Of a DNA stretch of 64,000 nt, positions 1 through 12,179 are shown one piece after another. Origin of the DNA: Chamaelirium japonicum (lineage: Eukaryota; Streptophyta; Magnoliopsida; Liliales; Melanthiaceae). The stretch is taken from the NCBI GenBank assembly GCA_947650365.1, contig OX393549.1:89126156-89190155 (forward strand), written 5' to 3'. Position numbers and translations under genes: made by a program. Each line of letters starts with the position of its first letter. The stretch's first letter is position 1. The notes below the pieces were generated by a model, which was not told the origin of the DNA, searched no databases, and saw nothing but the letters and a program-made list of their open reading frames with translations.

Positions 1-1115
1 AGAATGGGCACAGAGGTTTATTGAGGCGCGGTAATCTTGCTTACGCGCTCTTTCCACGGACGATTCCACTAGGCATCGAGGCAAAAAGAAGGAAAAAAGA
101 CGGTGTAGAGATTAGAGGGCATATATGGTGGCTAGCCATCGATCTCGAGATACCACCAAGAGAGCATAAAATCAAGACAAGAAATGCCAAAAATGTCCTA
201 TTCATACAGATGCCCAAAAAAATGTCCAACCCCTCTAACTCCTAGGGGCATTCAGCACGTCGAGAAACTCTATTCCCAAGTAATCTTATAACCATACCGT
301 CAGACTCCATCCAACCTAAAAGATGCACCCCACATCAAATTCATAGGGGCAAGTAGCACCCCCCCACCCACCCCCTTTCGATCCACAGCCACTTTCGCCC
401 TCTTCCCCACACCTTGTCCATATCAACGGCTCCTCCCTAGCCCACCTCTTGGTTACGATGTACCTCCGTCCATCTCCATGTTCTAGTCTGCGCATGCATT
501 TGCCCTCTTCCCCCTCCTTCCTCTTTCGATCAACTATCGTCGTCCCTACCTTCTAGTCCACCCACTGTGTCCTCATTGGCTGCCATTCAACAAAATAAGC
601 ACCCTCATTCAAGTGCAAGATGGGCTAAGCAAGAGGAAGAGAAGATGTGTAGGAGGGTGGACTTGATGGTGAATTGAAAATAGACAAAAGAGAGGTTGAA
701 GAGAGGGTTTTGTGCGAGCCCTTAATCTTCGGGCGCCCCGATCAAGATTAACCAATTTTGGGCTAAGGTACTTGTATTGATTGAGTGACCTATCAATTTT
801 CGGTGCTAACATTTAGATCTTTTCTCTTTTAAGCTACTTTAAATTTAATTTTTTTAGAAAATAGAAGCCCATTCAGCAAAATAAAGAATATTTTTTGATC
901 TAACACGTGTCATTTTTATTTAAGAAACGAGTAAGAATAGCCTAAGGACCCAAATATTGACATGTATATCTTAATCCTCGCTACAATAAAACATAATTAG
1001 CTTACCAATACATTATTTCAAAGAGTATTGTTTTAAAAACTCGGACATGACTACAAACTGGCACCATTTTTAGTTTTGTCATGTCACCGAACCAATTGCT
1101 TAGAAACAGACACAA
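1..1115. other. Unassigned intergenic sequence
   Basis: No gene or recognisable element is visible. The first 600 bases are pyrimidine-rich on the plus strand with several C runs, and the part from about 830 is AT-rich. The short open frames here have no family motif, codon pattern or neighbouring signal that would support a gene. Confidence 0.5.

Positions 1116-1145
<30 letters not shown>
1116..1145. repeat. Poly-G tract, 30 bases
   Basis: An uninterrupted run of thirty G (poly-C on the minus strand). Its exact length is unreliable in any assembly. About 590 bases of AT-rich sequence without a recognised element follow, up to the MITE at 1736. Confidence 0.9.
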
Positions 1146-1146
<1 letters not shown>

Positions 1147-1735
1147 GTCGTCCAAAAAATAGTGTTGGCGTACTAAATGGCAATCCATCTTAATACACTT
1201 TCAGCATTTGTGAAAGATCAGAATGCTGTCAATCTGAATTTAACTACTACGATCACAAAAAAATAAGAGTAGGGGATTGAGGATATATATCTTGATGTAG
1301 TAGTGTGTATCATATCTTAATTTATACTCAACTTCAATGCTAGAGTGAGAAATGATACCCTGCTTCTTGCTCTTCCCAAAGATAAGAGAATTACCATTAA
1401 AGATATAAAATCTAGTTGTCGAACATTAATCGGTAAGGTCAACTGGCCAAGTTTGATATACAAAAGTATGGAGGCCCATGGACAAAAAGAGGACATTGGT
1501 AGAGCGCAAGAAATTGTACCACAAAGGTACTGAAGGATGCACATGCAAGAGGGTAACATAGTAAACTGAATAAGGTTCATTAATCCACTGGTAGGGGTCT
1601 AGGACGAACCTCGCCTCATTCACTGAGAGGGATTTCTCAAAAAAAAAAAAGAATAAGGTGCATTAACGAATTAGATCCACTAACAACATGACTAATGCTT
1701 GGTTGAGTGATAATTAGGTACTTATATAGCTATGT

Positions 1736-2529
1736 TAGGGGTGTAAATGGATATTCAAAAATCCAAATCTGATCCGTATTCAAATCCAAATTTTGAGGAT
1801 TCGGATAGCATTTTTTAATATCCAATAAAAATGAATACAGATATGGATATAAATTTTTAATATCCAACAAAAATGGATACGGATATTAAGGCATTCGACT
1901 TAGATAATCCATATTCGAGACAAACTCCTTATAGACAGATATTCATATATCTGTATCCGTAATATATAATACGATATTTGTCCGTGCATTATGATCCAAG
2001 AACGGATGTTAATGTCTGCCTGCGTTGCACAGTTGCACTAAATAGTAAACCCCAAAGTGGATACATTGGTAGTAACTTTGGTGGTGGAGACCACCACTCG
2101 ATGTGACCCATAATATTGGGTACGCCTCGCTCCGACACATGATGTAACTCACACTACGGAAAGCTTTGTGTCCTACCAGGCCAAATTGAAAAATAATATA
2201 CCTAGGATTTCTTGAAATTGCTACTAGACCCCCCAGATACATATTTGAGGATGGTGAAAAAAATTTCGATGCTATAAGCTCTGATACTTGGCACTTATAG
2301 TAGAATATAATCATATATTATATAATGAATATAAGCGTAATGTTCATATTTTATATAATGATACATATATGTATATTATCCAAATCCGGATGCTCTAGGA
2401 CACGGATTCAGATAGTTACACTTACTATCCAAATAGATACGGATAAGGATTCAGATAATGCTTTTCTAAACGGATATGGATAACGGATAGTATGGTATTT
2501 GCTATGTATCCAATCCGTTTACACCCCTA
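1736..2529. mobile_element. hAT-like MITE
   Basis: The ends form a terminal inverted repeat: TAGGGGTGTAAATGGAT on the left and ATCCGTTTACACCCCTA on the right, the pattern of short non-autonomous hAT elements in plants. The flanking 8 bases are AGCTATGT and AACTAGGT, which agree at six of eight positions and fit an aged 8-bp target duplication. Both arms are filled with diverged repeats of a GGATATGGATA-type motif. The centre (about 1980-2300) differs in composition and may be a later insertion. It has no coding capacity. Confidence 0.75.
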
Positions 2530-2559
2530 AACTAGGTAGATGATTTCTCTAATTAGTTG

Positions 2560-3345
2560 ATGATAATGAGTTGGATTTGGCAGTGGCTAGCATATTGTCG
2601 GTGGAAAGAAGCTTTATATGAAGCACTATATGTGTGTCGGCCATACATGAATTTGTAAGACAAGCTCAATTGATCAAGTAAGAAATGTACTTCTTGTAAG
2701 AAACTTAGCAACCATGAGGAGAGAAGCCAACCACTAACCAAAGAAAGTATCAAAGTGGGCTAGGATTCTTCATCTCAAACTACTACCCAAGATGCTTGTG
2801 CAAAAAAGTGATGGTGGCAATATCATCCCTAGTAAGAATCATGTTGTCACATAAGCACATAATAACATGTCCACAAGATGAACAATGAGTGAATAGTGAT
2901 AGTCATATATACTCCCAGGAAAGCGAACATTCGGAATGCCAACACATAAAAAATGCTCAAATAAGGCATGAGGAGCCTATTTGAGACAAAAAATAGTCCG
3001 ATAGAGACAATAGATGTACATCGACAGAGAATAAGGACCAGGAGTGGGCTACATATAGACCTCATCAGAAAGATAATAGTCAGGAACGTGCTTTTTTATA
3101 TCCATCTGAGAGAGAATCAACCTTGGACTGCAATAATAGTCATGTTCGTCATAGCAGCAAAAGTTTCATCATTATCAATGTCATTATAATTCTGAGTAAA
3201 TTTGCAAGAAACCCTAGTTGATCCTTATAGCTCTCAACAAACAGAGCCTTTAAAATGAGTCTTGACTTTGCATAACCTTTTGTATGTAAAAGGGGTCTTC
3301 TCGATGGGAGAGGAAAAAGATACAAGTAAAAATTTATTGGAGAGA
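2560..3345 (-). mobile_element. Copia pol fragment (fossil)
   Basis: Read on the minus strand, short stretches resemble the copia reverse transcriptase: a piece like DETFAAMTNMT near 3130-3180 (family pattern: DYEETFAPVAKMT) and a piece like DNMILTRDD near 2825-2860 (family pattern: VDDMIITGDD). The order agrees with a pol region running right to left. No LTRs are seen nearby. It is a broken, old scrap with several breaks, and the ends are approximate. Confidence 0.55.
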
Positions 3346-3454
3346 TTGTAACCCCTAAACATCATGTAGTAATTTGGGATCGTAAGTAAAAATTAGAATG
3401 GTATATCTAAATATCCTCTGATTCGATCTCTGGACCTCTTTGACCCCATGCTTA

Positions 3455-4491
3455 AGAGCATCTCTAACGGGCTCCCAGGTTCCTTCCATATTCTTGGGGA
3501 TCCTAGATGCCACATAAACAAAGTATGGAGTGTGAATTGAAGAGGAACTCCAACATGCTCCTCAAATCTCTCCCTATTTTTTATGAAAAGACCAAATTGG
3601 GGGTCCAAGAAGCAATAATTGGTGGTGGTTGTGGGTGCAAAAAATGGCTAAGATCAGCCCATAAGTCCACGACCCATCAAAGAGCGGTCTAATAGAGGCC
3701 CCTGTCTCCAAGGCACACGAGAACAGCTCGTGGCCTACTAGCAAGCTAGTCGAGGCCCACACCGTCAAAAGCCCGTGAGGATATCTCATGGCCCATTTAG
3801 CGGCCTGCACGTGGACCAATCAAATGTCGCCATATGGACCAATCGTAGACCGTCACGTCAGCCTTGGTGGTTATGCAAGGTCAGCTCCTATAAATATATC
3901 TCAAGACAACAGTAGAAGGACTTTTTCCTAGTTCAAGCACCTACAGCCTCGCATGGAGTAGCACAGCTCTACATCTAGGCTAGTTGGATGTGAGACTATG
4001 TCTCATTCCCCAACCTTCTACATCTCATCCACATCTCTGTACAAGCCTCCCTTGACCTGTCGAGGGATAGCTCTACTCATTTTAAAAAATAGTGAATTCA
4101 AGGTTGCGACTTACCACATGGAGACGTAGGCTTCGGTCGAACTTCGATACCAAATCTATGTGTCATTTCTCTACTCTCTACACTTACAACACTCTAACTC
4201 ACCCAAATCGAACCAATTGATTGTTGGGGGAATCAAGCGACGATAAAAATTTCCTCACAATGGTTGTTTTGAAACTTTTAAAAAAATAACGTAGTTTGTT
4301 TTATTCAAACCCGGGGGTCCACTATCTAATTTTTCTCTACTTCTATCCCCTGCTCTATGGAGAGAAGTAGAGAAAACCCACCAAGGCGAAAGGTTTTGGA
4401 GCCCGTTGGAGGGGCATTTTTCATCCGGGACTACTTTCTCTCCCTACAATTCCGAAGGATGAAAGCGATAGGAGCCCGTTAGAGTGACCAC
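3455..4491. mobile_element. Harbinger-like MITE, split by a solo LTR
   Basis: The left end reads AGAGCATCTCTAACGGGCTC and the right end carries its near-perfect reverse complement (GGAGCCCGTTAGAG plus a few bases). TTA flanks both ends (3452-3454 and 4492-4494), matching the 3-bp TTA/TAA target preference of PIF/Harbinger elements. Without the inserted LTR at 3630-4259 the element would be about 400 bp. It has no coding capacity. The superfamily call rests on the TTA flank and terminal pattern only. Confidence 0.6.
3630..4259 (+). mobile_element. Solo LTR, same family as the gypsy-like element at 7848
   Basis: It begins TGTGGGTGCAAAAA and ends near TTTCCTCACA, with 5-base flanks GTGGT and ATGGT (one mismatch). 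Its length (630 bp) and internal landmarks (a GAGACGTAGG block, a GAACTTCGATA block, then a TGTGTCAT and CTCTAACTC tail) follow the order seen in the LTRs at 7848 and 17413. A lone LTR with a target duplication is the usual product of recombination between two LTRs. It sits inside the MITE and is therefore younger than it. Confidence 0.72.
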
Positions 4492-4580
4492 TTAGCCAAC
4501 TCATCAAAAAGAACGAAAGCATTTTTTTTTTTGCACGAAAAACAAAAAATATCAAAGGTATAAATGTTCAAATCTAATAA

Positions 4581-4911
4581 TCGATACTAAAATAGAGCCC
4601 TCTCACCCAAGTTGCGACACGTGGACCGCTTTTGTAGAGTCAGAATCATTCTATCATGTGTGAAAACGGCTCTCTCATAAGTCCTATTAAAATCCCACTA
4701 TAAAAATAATAAATATTCATTTATTGGTCATTTGATGTTAATTAGAAAAATATTAGTAACATCTCTATTTCTCTCTCTAACAAGTGAATAACACCTAGAT
4801 AAGTGAATCGCAATTGCTCCTGATTGTACATTTCTTCTTCGGACGACTATGATGTCTATGCTAAGTGGTGTGTATCAAGATCATCCGGGCATTTATTGGG
4901 TTCCTTTTTAG
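4581..4911 (+). mobile_element. Non-autonomous Helitron copy A
   Basis: It begins TCGATACTAAAAT and ends TTTTTAG before T. The interior follows the same layout as the copies at 5162-6075: a GACACGTGGAC block, a GTGTGAAAACGGCT block, a CATTTGATGTTAAT block, a CT-rich run, AACAAGTGAAT, and a GGGCAT hairpin half near the 3' end. It is the most diverged copy on this strand. TC at the 5' end, CTRR at the 3' end after a hairpin, and no target duplication are Helitron traits. Confidence 0.7.
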
Positions 4912-5015
4912 TACAATATAATTATGAAGGTGCATATGTCAAATTCACCCTGATAAAACCATCTAAATAACTAAATACATGAACTCGATATTTTTCGGAA
5001 GACTGTATGCACACA

Positions 5016-5472
<457 letters not shown>

Positions 5473-5780
5473 TATACACTAAAACGGAAGCCTCTCTCCC
5501 GTGTTGTGACACGTGGACGTCTTTTAAAGAACCATAATCATTCTTTCATGTGTGAACACGGCTCAGTTTTATATTCTATTAAAAACCTACCATAAAGATA
5601 ATAAAACACTCATTCAATGGTATTTAATTATCATTTGATGTTAATCTCTCTCCCTCTCTCTCTCTAACAAGTGAATCACACTCACTTTAGATTTTATATT
5701 TCTTTGAACAATTGTGATGTCATCTGTGCCAAATGGCTGTGCAATAAGCTCATCTGGGCATTGCCCGGGTTTCTTACTAG
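5473..5780 (+). mobile_element. Non-autonomous Helitron copy C
   Basis: It starts TATACACTAAAACGG right after the CTAG of copy B and ends GCCCGGGTTTCTTACTAG. Sequence and block order match copy B closely. Head-to-tail junctions with no spacer suggest tandem amplification or insertion at the neighbour's terminus. Confidence 0.8.
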
Positions 5781-6075
5781 AATATACTAAAATGGAAGCC
5801 TCTCTCTTGTGTTGTGACACGTGGACATCTTTTAAAGAGCTAGTATTCCTCTTTCGTATGTGAACGCGGCTCTTTTTTAAATCCATTTAAAACCTATCAT
5901 AAAAATGATAAATTTTTATTCAATGGTATTTATTGGTCATTTGATATTAATCTTTCTCTCTAATAAATGAATCACACTTATTTCAAATATCATACTTCTT
6001 GGAACAATTGTGATGTCGTCTTTTTTAAATGGTATGCATCAAACACATTCAGGTATTGCTCGGGTTTCTTACTGG
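5781..6075 (+). mobile_element. Non-autonomous Helitron copy D
   Basis: The third tandem copy starts AATATACTAAAATGGAAGCC and ends CGGGTTTCTTACTGG before T. The CTGG terminus still fits CTRR. It is more diverged than B and C, with a shorter CT-rich centre. Confidence 0.77.
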
Positions 6076-7330
6076 TTATAATTACATTCCACTCTCGTAA
6101 CGCTTCAGCGGTGCAACGGACCCGGACATGATCGAAAGCCTTCCCCCATTTACTGACACCCCTACCCTACTGGAGGACTCTTTGCACCCCAAAAGCCGCT
6201 CATGGACCCTACTGAAGGACTCTTTGACCTCCAAAGCCTCTCATGAGGCCAGCTGGCACAGTGCTCCAACTCTCGGTCTCGGGTTTCAGGGGCCCCACAC
6301 CGCACACAAGCCCTGCGTTCCCAGGCCATGACACGCACTCCTACTGCAGTTTCTTGGACTATTCCCTATAGCTGCAGTTGTTTAAGGAAAAATTATGGTG
6401 CGCACCACCTCCATCTCTAGGGTTTCGCCATGGGAGAACTCCTACACCAACATCGGGCCATCCTGACGTGGCACCTGATCACTGCCGTCCCCTGCTGGTC
6501 GGTCACGCCCCGTCCGACTGGCTGGGAAAGGGACGGCTGTGATCAGATGTCACGATCCGGTTGGAAAACCGGATGGCTGAATCGCACTGCCGTCAAAAGA
6601 AGTACAGAAGCCACCACCCTGCGTTGGGGGAAGCAGAAGGTTGCTTTCCTCGTGGCTGGCTCTGCGCCCATCGTGACCGTTGCCTCCCCATCGCACGGCC
6701 ATGGGTGCCACTGGCCTGTTACAGGCGGACCTCGTTACTGGAGCAGGGTCGAGCCCCAGTCGTCGTCGTCTCTCACTGCAAGTCACAAGTGTAGTCTTGT
6801 AAGGTAAAAGATAATGGGACAAGACAGCTCAGCTTTTCAAGCAGTGCGGCCCCACCATCCTCCCACTCTCACTCTGAAAAGGCCAGAGGAAGGCTGCTGG
6901 TTCTCTCTCTTTCTTGTTTCCACTCTCTGGTCTCTATCTCTCTCTAACTCAGGTAGGAAGGAGAGAGGAAATGATGGGTGGAGTTCTTTAGTTGCCCAAC
7001 TATTCAGGTTTTAGAAAGAAGTGCCACGAGCAACAGGCATGGATGTAGTGAAGACGTGTCCTGCACCACCTCATGAGCATTATTGAGAGCCTAGAGAGAC
7101 AAACCAAGGGTTTATGTTTATTGGCTGGGCTTAGCATTACTACATTTCCATGCAGCAACTAAGACAAGAATGTGAGGACGAGTTTGGATGGGAGTGGTAA
7201 CCATACATAACAACTTGCCATTCATGGCACCTTATGAACGTGTGGCTCGCGGTGCAACCATAGGCATGGGTGCATGCAGTCGGCTTGACTCGATCGAATG
7301 CGTCCATCAACTAGCTATCATAGTTGGATG
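6076..7330. other. Unassigned, GC-moderate sequence
   Basis: No recognised element or gene. A 42-bp block starting CCCTACTGGAGGACTC at 6165 is repeated imperfectly at 6208. From 6410 to 7000 the composition is richer in GC. It includes a CT-rich run (6900-6950) followed by AACTCAGGTAGG, which looks like a 5' splice site after an untranslated exon. A 125-residue frame at 6430-6807 shows no domain I recognise. This could be promoter or UTR sequence of a host gene, but the evidence is weak. Confidence 0.4.
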
Positions 7331-7354
7331 CCCCCCCCCCCCCCCCCCCCCCCC
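7331..7354. repeat. Poly-C tract, 24 bases
   Basis: Uninterrupted C run, followed by a short run of CGATT pentamers at 7375-7397. The length is probably unreliable in assembly. Confidence 0.9.
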
Positions 7355-7847
7355 ATCATTCAAAATGGAGACTTTCGATTCGATTCGATTCGATTAATTA
7401 GGACATGTTTGTATTCAAAACAATAACTTGAAGTGAAGTGCAATCGAGGGATCAATACTCTCAACTGAGAGACAAAAACGTTGAGAAAACATATCATTTT
7501 TCTTGTTTGTGCAAGAAATAAACAATGTGTTGGGTTTTTGGCTTGTAAAAGTCATAAGCAGACAAATCGTGCGCATGACTTTTAGCTCGAGCATCGACAA
7601 GAAAATCGACGAGTAAAATCCTGGAGTGAATGTGCGCACGATAGGGACTTCGTGCGCACAACCTGGTTCTGGCAGCACTAGTTGGGTTTCAGAATTTCTT
7701 GTTTTGGCAAGGCAGCTTCGAGTTTTGGGTCTCCAATTGGTGTACGACGGCTTATCCTAAGCCTAGCTATATATAAGGGGAAGGAGAGGGGGCTTGTAAT
7801 ATGATTGGAACTCAAGAAAAGTCATCGACGACGGCTACGAAGGTGTT

Positions 7848-8452
7848 TGTGGGTGTAAAAATTGTATCGGACCGAACTAGACCCATATGGGCCTGCGCAA
7901 CGGCCCGAGTGGAAAAGCCTATGCCCATGGACCTACTAAGTAGGGCCCACGAATTAAGCCCGCCCTATTGGGCCTGAATAACGGCCCAATAAGAGGCCCA
8001 ACGAGGAGGCCCAGGATCAGTGCCACCTCAGCACAGCCACGTCATCACTGCCATATCAAGCACATGCCTCAGCTATAAAAAGACCCTTTTGGGTTACAGA
8101 GGAGGGGTTGGTCATTCAATCAGAGGAGGAGAGGATTCCAGAGCCTGAGCCTGAGCTCTCTCCTCTTCTTCTCGCTCTCTTCTAGTTGCTCCGTGCAACT
8201 GGCCTTGTAAAAGTTTCTCTCAGCTTGTCGAGAGAACTCTTATCACCCTTCACATTTATTATAGTGCAAACCAGATAACACCTCTCGCCCAAAGATGTAG
8301 GTTGTAAGATCGAACTTCGACAATAACTCCTTGTGTCATCTCTCTCTTTCTCTCTCTCTTGTCTTTAATCTCTAACTCTATAAGCCATCCAATTCAATCA
8401 AAAATTATGGGGTGAGGTTCCCAATCAAGATGACACATAAATTCCCCCCATA
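7848..8452 (+). repeat. 5' LTR of the gypsy-like element
   Basis: 605 bp. It begins TGTGGGTGTAAAAATT, carries a CAGCTATAAAAAGACC TATA region near 8072 and a CT-rich tail, and ends CCCCCCATA. It matches the copy at 17413 along its length. The primer site starts five bases later. Confidence 0.85.
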
Positions 8453-8455
8453 ATC

Positions 8456-8476
8456 TTTGGCGCCGTTTGTGGGACC
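8456..8476 (+). promoter_or_regulatory. Primer-binding site of the gypsy-like element
   Basis: TTTGGCGCCGTTTGTGGGAC directly after the 5' LTR resembles the TGGCGCCGTTG-type tRNA primer sites of Athila/Tat elements. Confidence 0.75.
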
Positions 8477-8568
8477 CCGTTAGAGGTTTTACCCATACCT
8501 CTACCGACTCCTACTGAACTTGTGGTGACGAGCCACAAGTCCTTCAAGTCTGCTTCAATTTATTCATC

Positions 8569-10013
8569 ATGCCGATATCAATGCGCTCGATGGTGAAGGC
8601 TAATACCAACCCTCGGAAAGCGGTTGCTGACCAGACAAATGATGTACTGATCGAAGACGAGCAGAAAGTCTCTGTAGCAACTAACCAAAGGCATGTCCAA
8701 GAGTGGCTAGGGCCGTAAGGCAATTATTCAGAAGGCCACAGCAATAGACAAGACCCGCCATCCCCAAGGTATCGATCTAGCAAAAAGCACATTGCCCAAG
8801 GGGACGAGGCACTAACTACGTACCAAATCTCAGTTGCTGACTTCCAATTGCTAAACCACCTCAGGAAGAACACAGCCCTCTAGCAAGAGAGGGATTCCCT
8901 AAAGAAAGTAGCTGAGAGAGCGTGGGTTATGGTCTACAATGCTCCCACCGCTAATAAAGAACCACCAAGAATTTGCCCAGCTATGAGTCATCTTCTCAAA
9001 GAACCACGTGAGCATCGCACCGAAAATCGTCATGCATCCAAGCAAGTACCAAGGCAAATGGTGTGAGATCGCCTCGACATCGACGACGCGTTAAGCCATC
9101 ATCGAGAAAGGTTACCTGAGTCAACGGGGTTCATTTGACACCCCATTTACACACGCACGAGGGCAACAGATGCTCGTTATCTACTCAACAGACTAAGGCA
9201 TACTACTGACGTAGGATACTGCTATCAAGACCACAGGCAGCTAATCACCTCGGTGGGTCTTTGTGTCCTGAGGTGCTCGCAACCCTATTTTCTAAGGGTT
9301 AGTGAATACCGAGCTTGCCAAAATTTAATTGCATCAAGAGAGACTCTGCTCTCCACATACACGCCTTTAAGTAGGCCATGACATTGTACGAGTATGAGAA
9401 CCATGTTCTCTATCGTATATTTACGGGAAGTCTCAAGGGATCAACCCTCGACTAGTACCACACGCTACCTACCCATGCGGTAGCCATATTCGAAGAGTTG
9501 GCGGAGCTCTTCATGGACCACTACCAATTAAATCTGAAGCCGAAAAAGAAGCCGGACACTCTCTACCGGTTAAAGATAAGCTCTGATGAATCCATGAGAA
9601 GCTTCACAATGAGGCTCTACAATGAGAATTCCGAGCTCACCAGCTGGTCCCATAATAAAGAGGCCATCATGCTAGCATTCCATAATGTTATCCGGTCGGA
9701 ACTTCACATCTACACTAACTTCATCCCGCATTCTTTCAGCTCCTTGGAGGTAGTATTCAGGTGCGTACAACGGAAGATAAAGGTGGAAGACAATCAGCAG
9801 GCCAGAAGACTATACGTGATCCATGCAAGTCTTGTGACTCCCAACACAAAAAGGCTGACGAAGTCCAAAATGAACCTCACTACAAGAAGTCCACTGATAC
9901 CGCGTCCGACCAGAAGGTACCAGTAAAAAGGCACAATATAAAGATCCGAGGGGCCCTCCAGCAAGGAAGATACAAACTCCAAGAGAGCAAAGGGTGTTCA
10001 ATGAACTGAACAC
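8569..10013 (+). pseudogene. gag region of the gypsy-like element (fossil)
   Basis: A gag-type start lies about 115 bp after the 5' LTR at ATGCCGATATCAATGCGC. Between 9370 and 9790 the translation shows the retrotransposon gag pattern: a WYHTLPTHAV-like piece, then MAELFMDHYQLN, then SDESMRSFTMRLYNE, ending with charged residues. The encoded protein would have formed the capsid of the particle. It is broken, with several breaks, and runs into sequence without a recognised protease or reverse transcriptase. Confidence 0.7.
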
Positions 10014-10439
10014 CTCGATTTAAGATATTTTTGCCTACTTGCAGAATGACCCCTTCTACAAATGGCCTCAGCTACTCCCTCCATACTTGGAGCAAACGAA
10101 GGACACAACTGCCTACTGCGAATTTCATCACAGTCATGGACACTCAACCTTCACTTACCGAAAACTAAACTAAAGCATCACATCGAAGACCTGATCCAAT
10201 AAGGACAATTTAATAGCTACCTCGGTAACAAGGAACCAGGATGAGAGAAGAAAAGACAACATTTGTAGTGGAGGAAGGGAGTCAATATGATACATGGATG
10301 CAGGATCCTCCACGCAAATGGTGTTCATGAATACCTACATTGACGAGCATCCTTCAGCAAAGAGGTTGAGCACCTGAAAAGATAAATTCACGTCGTCTAC
10401 CGGGCAGCCTCCAAAAATTATAACCATAAATTTGGTTTA

Positions 10440-12150
10440 TCAATAAAATACCTCTTTTTCTCGAAGTTGAAGTCTCTTGAAATTCTATTCCGCTCGTTCA
10501 AGGCACCTAAAGGCTCCTAGCAACCCAGGTCAACTAAAGACTTCAATTCCGCCCATTCAAGTTGGAAGCTCGAAGTAAAATCGGCTACGCCCTTTTAAGG
10601 GCAACAACACATATGACCAATTACAAATAAAAATCAAGATGACGTATGACAGAAGAGATAAAAGAAGAAAACAAAAAAGACATGGTTCTCATAGACGTTT
10701 TCCCAAATACGAAGGAAGTCGCCAGCGATAAATTTGCTCCATCATGGGAGGGCCCATACGTTATAGAGTACAGAGGCAACAAAGGTTCCTAGAGGCTAGA
10801 CTTTAATTCTGTTAGTTCAAGTCGGAAGCTCGAAGCAAAATCGGCTACACTCTTTCAAAACTAAAGTCCGATAAAAAGGCTCTTAGAAACCTAGGTCAAC
10901 CCAAGACTTCAATTCTGCCAGTTCATGTCGGAAGATCAAAGCAAAATCGGCTACGCCCTTTCAAGTCTAAAGTATGATAAAAAGGATTCTGGCAACCAAG
11001 GTCAACCAAGAGACTTCGATTCCGCATATTCAAGTCGGAAGCTCGAAGCAAAGTCGGGTACATCCTTTCGAGGCTAAAGTCCAATAAAAAGGCTCTTAGC
11101 AACCCAGGTCAACCCAAGACTTCGATTCCGCCAGTTCAAGTTGGAAGCTCAAAGCAAAATCGGCTATGCCCTTTCAAGGCTAAAGCTCAATAAAAAGGCT
11201 CTTGGTAACCCAGATCAAACTAAGCCTTCGATTCTGCCAATTCAAGTTGGAAGCTCGAAGCAATATCGGCTACATCCTTTCAAGACAAAAGTCTGATAAA
11301 AAGACTCATAGCAACCAAGGTCAACCCAAGACTTCGATTATACCAGTTCAAGTTGGAAGCTCGAAGCAAAAGCTATGCCTTTTCAAGGCTAAAGTCCGAT
11401 AAAAAAGCTCCTGGCAACCCAGGTCAAACTAAGTCTTCGATTTCACTAGTTCAAGTTGAAAGCTCGAAGCAAAATCGACTACGCCCTCTTGAAGCTAAAG
11501 CCCGATGAAAAGGCTCCTGACAATCCAGGTCAACCAAAGACATCGATTTCACCCATTCAAGTTGGAAGCTCGAAGCAAATTAGGCTATGCCCTCTCAAGG
11601 AAAAGTCCGATGAAAAGGTTAATAACAATCCAGGTCAACCAAAGAATTTGATTTCACCCATTTAAGTCGAAAGCTTGAAGCAAAATCGGCTACGCCCTCT
11701 CGAGGCAAAAGTCCAATAAAAAGGCTCCTGGCAACCTAGGTCAACCAAAGATTTTGATTCCGCCCATTCAAGTCGGAAGCTTGAAGCAAAATCGGCCACA
11801 CCCTCTTAAGACTAATTTTTGATAAAAAGGCTCCTAGCAACCCAGGTTATTCAAAGACTTCGATTCCGCCCATTCAGGTATAAAGCTCGAAGCAAATTCG
11901 ACTATGCCATCTCAAGATTAAAGTCCGATAAATAGGCTCCTGACAACCCAGGTAAAGCAAAGACTTCGATATCATCCATTCAAGACAGAAGCTTGAAGTA
12001 AAATGGACTACGCCCTCTCAAGGCTAAAGTCCGATAAAAAGACTTCTAGCAACCCAATTTAACTAAAGACTTTGATTCTGCCCATTCAAGTCAGAAGCTC
12101 AAAGCAAAAACGGGATAAAAAGGCTCCTGACAATCCCGGTCAATCAAAGC
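10440..12150 (+). repeat. Tandem repeat block 1, unit about 107 bp
   Basis: Imperfect units carry the landmarks GGAAGCTCGAAGCAAAATCG, GGCTACGCCC, AAGTCCGATAAAAAGG and CAACCCAGGTCAA. They recur about every 105-110 bp, with a dozen or more copies, most regular from 10795 on. Just before, near 10735, lies FAPSWEGPYVI, the GPY signature of gypsy integrase C-termini. The short frames across the block are repeat artefacts. Confidence 0.85.
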
Positions 12151-12179
12151 CATCAACTATACTCATATGAGGTGATGAG

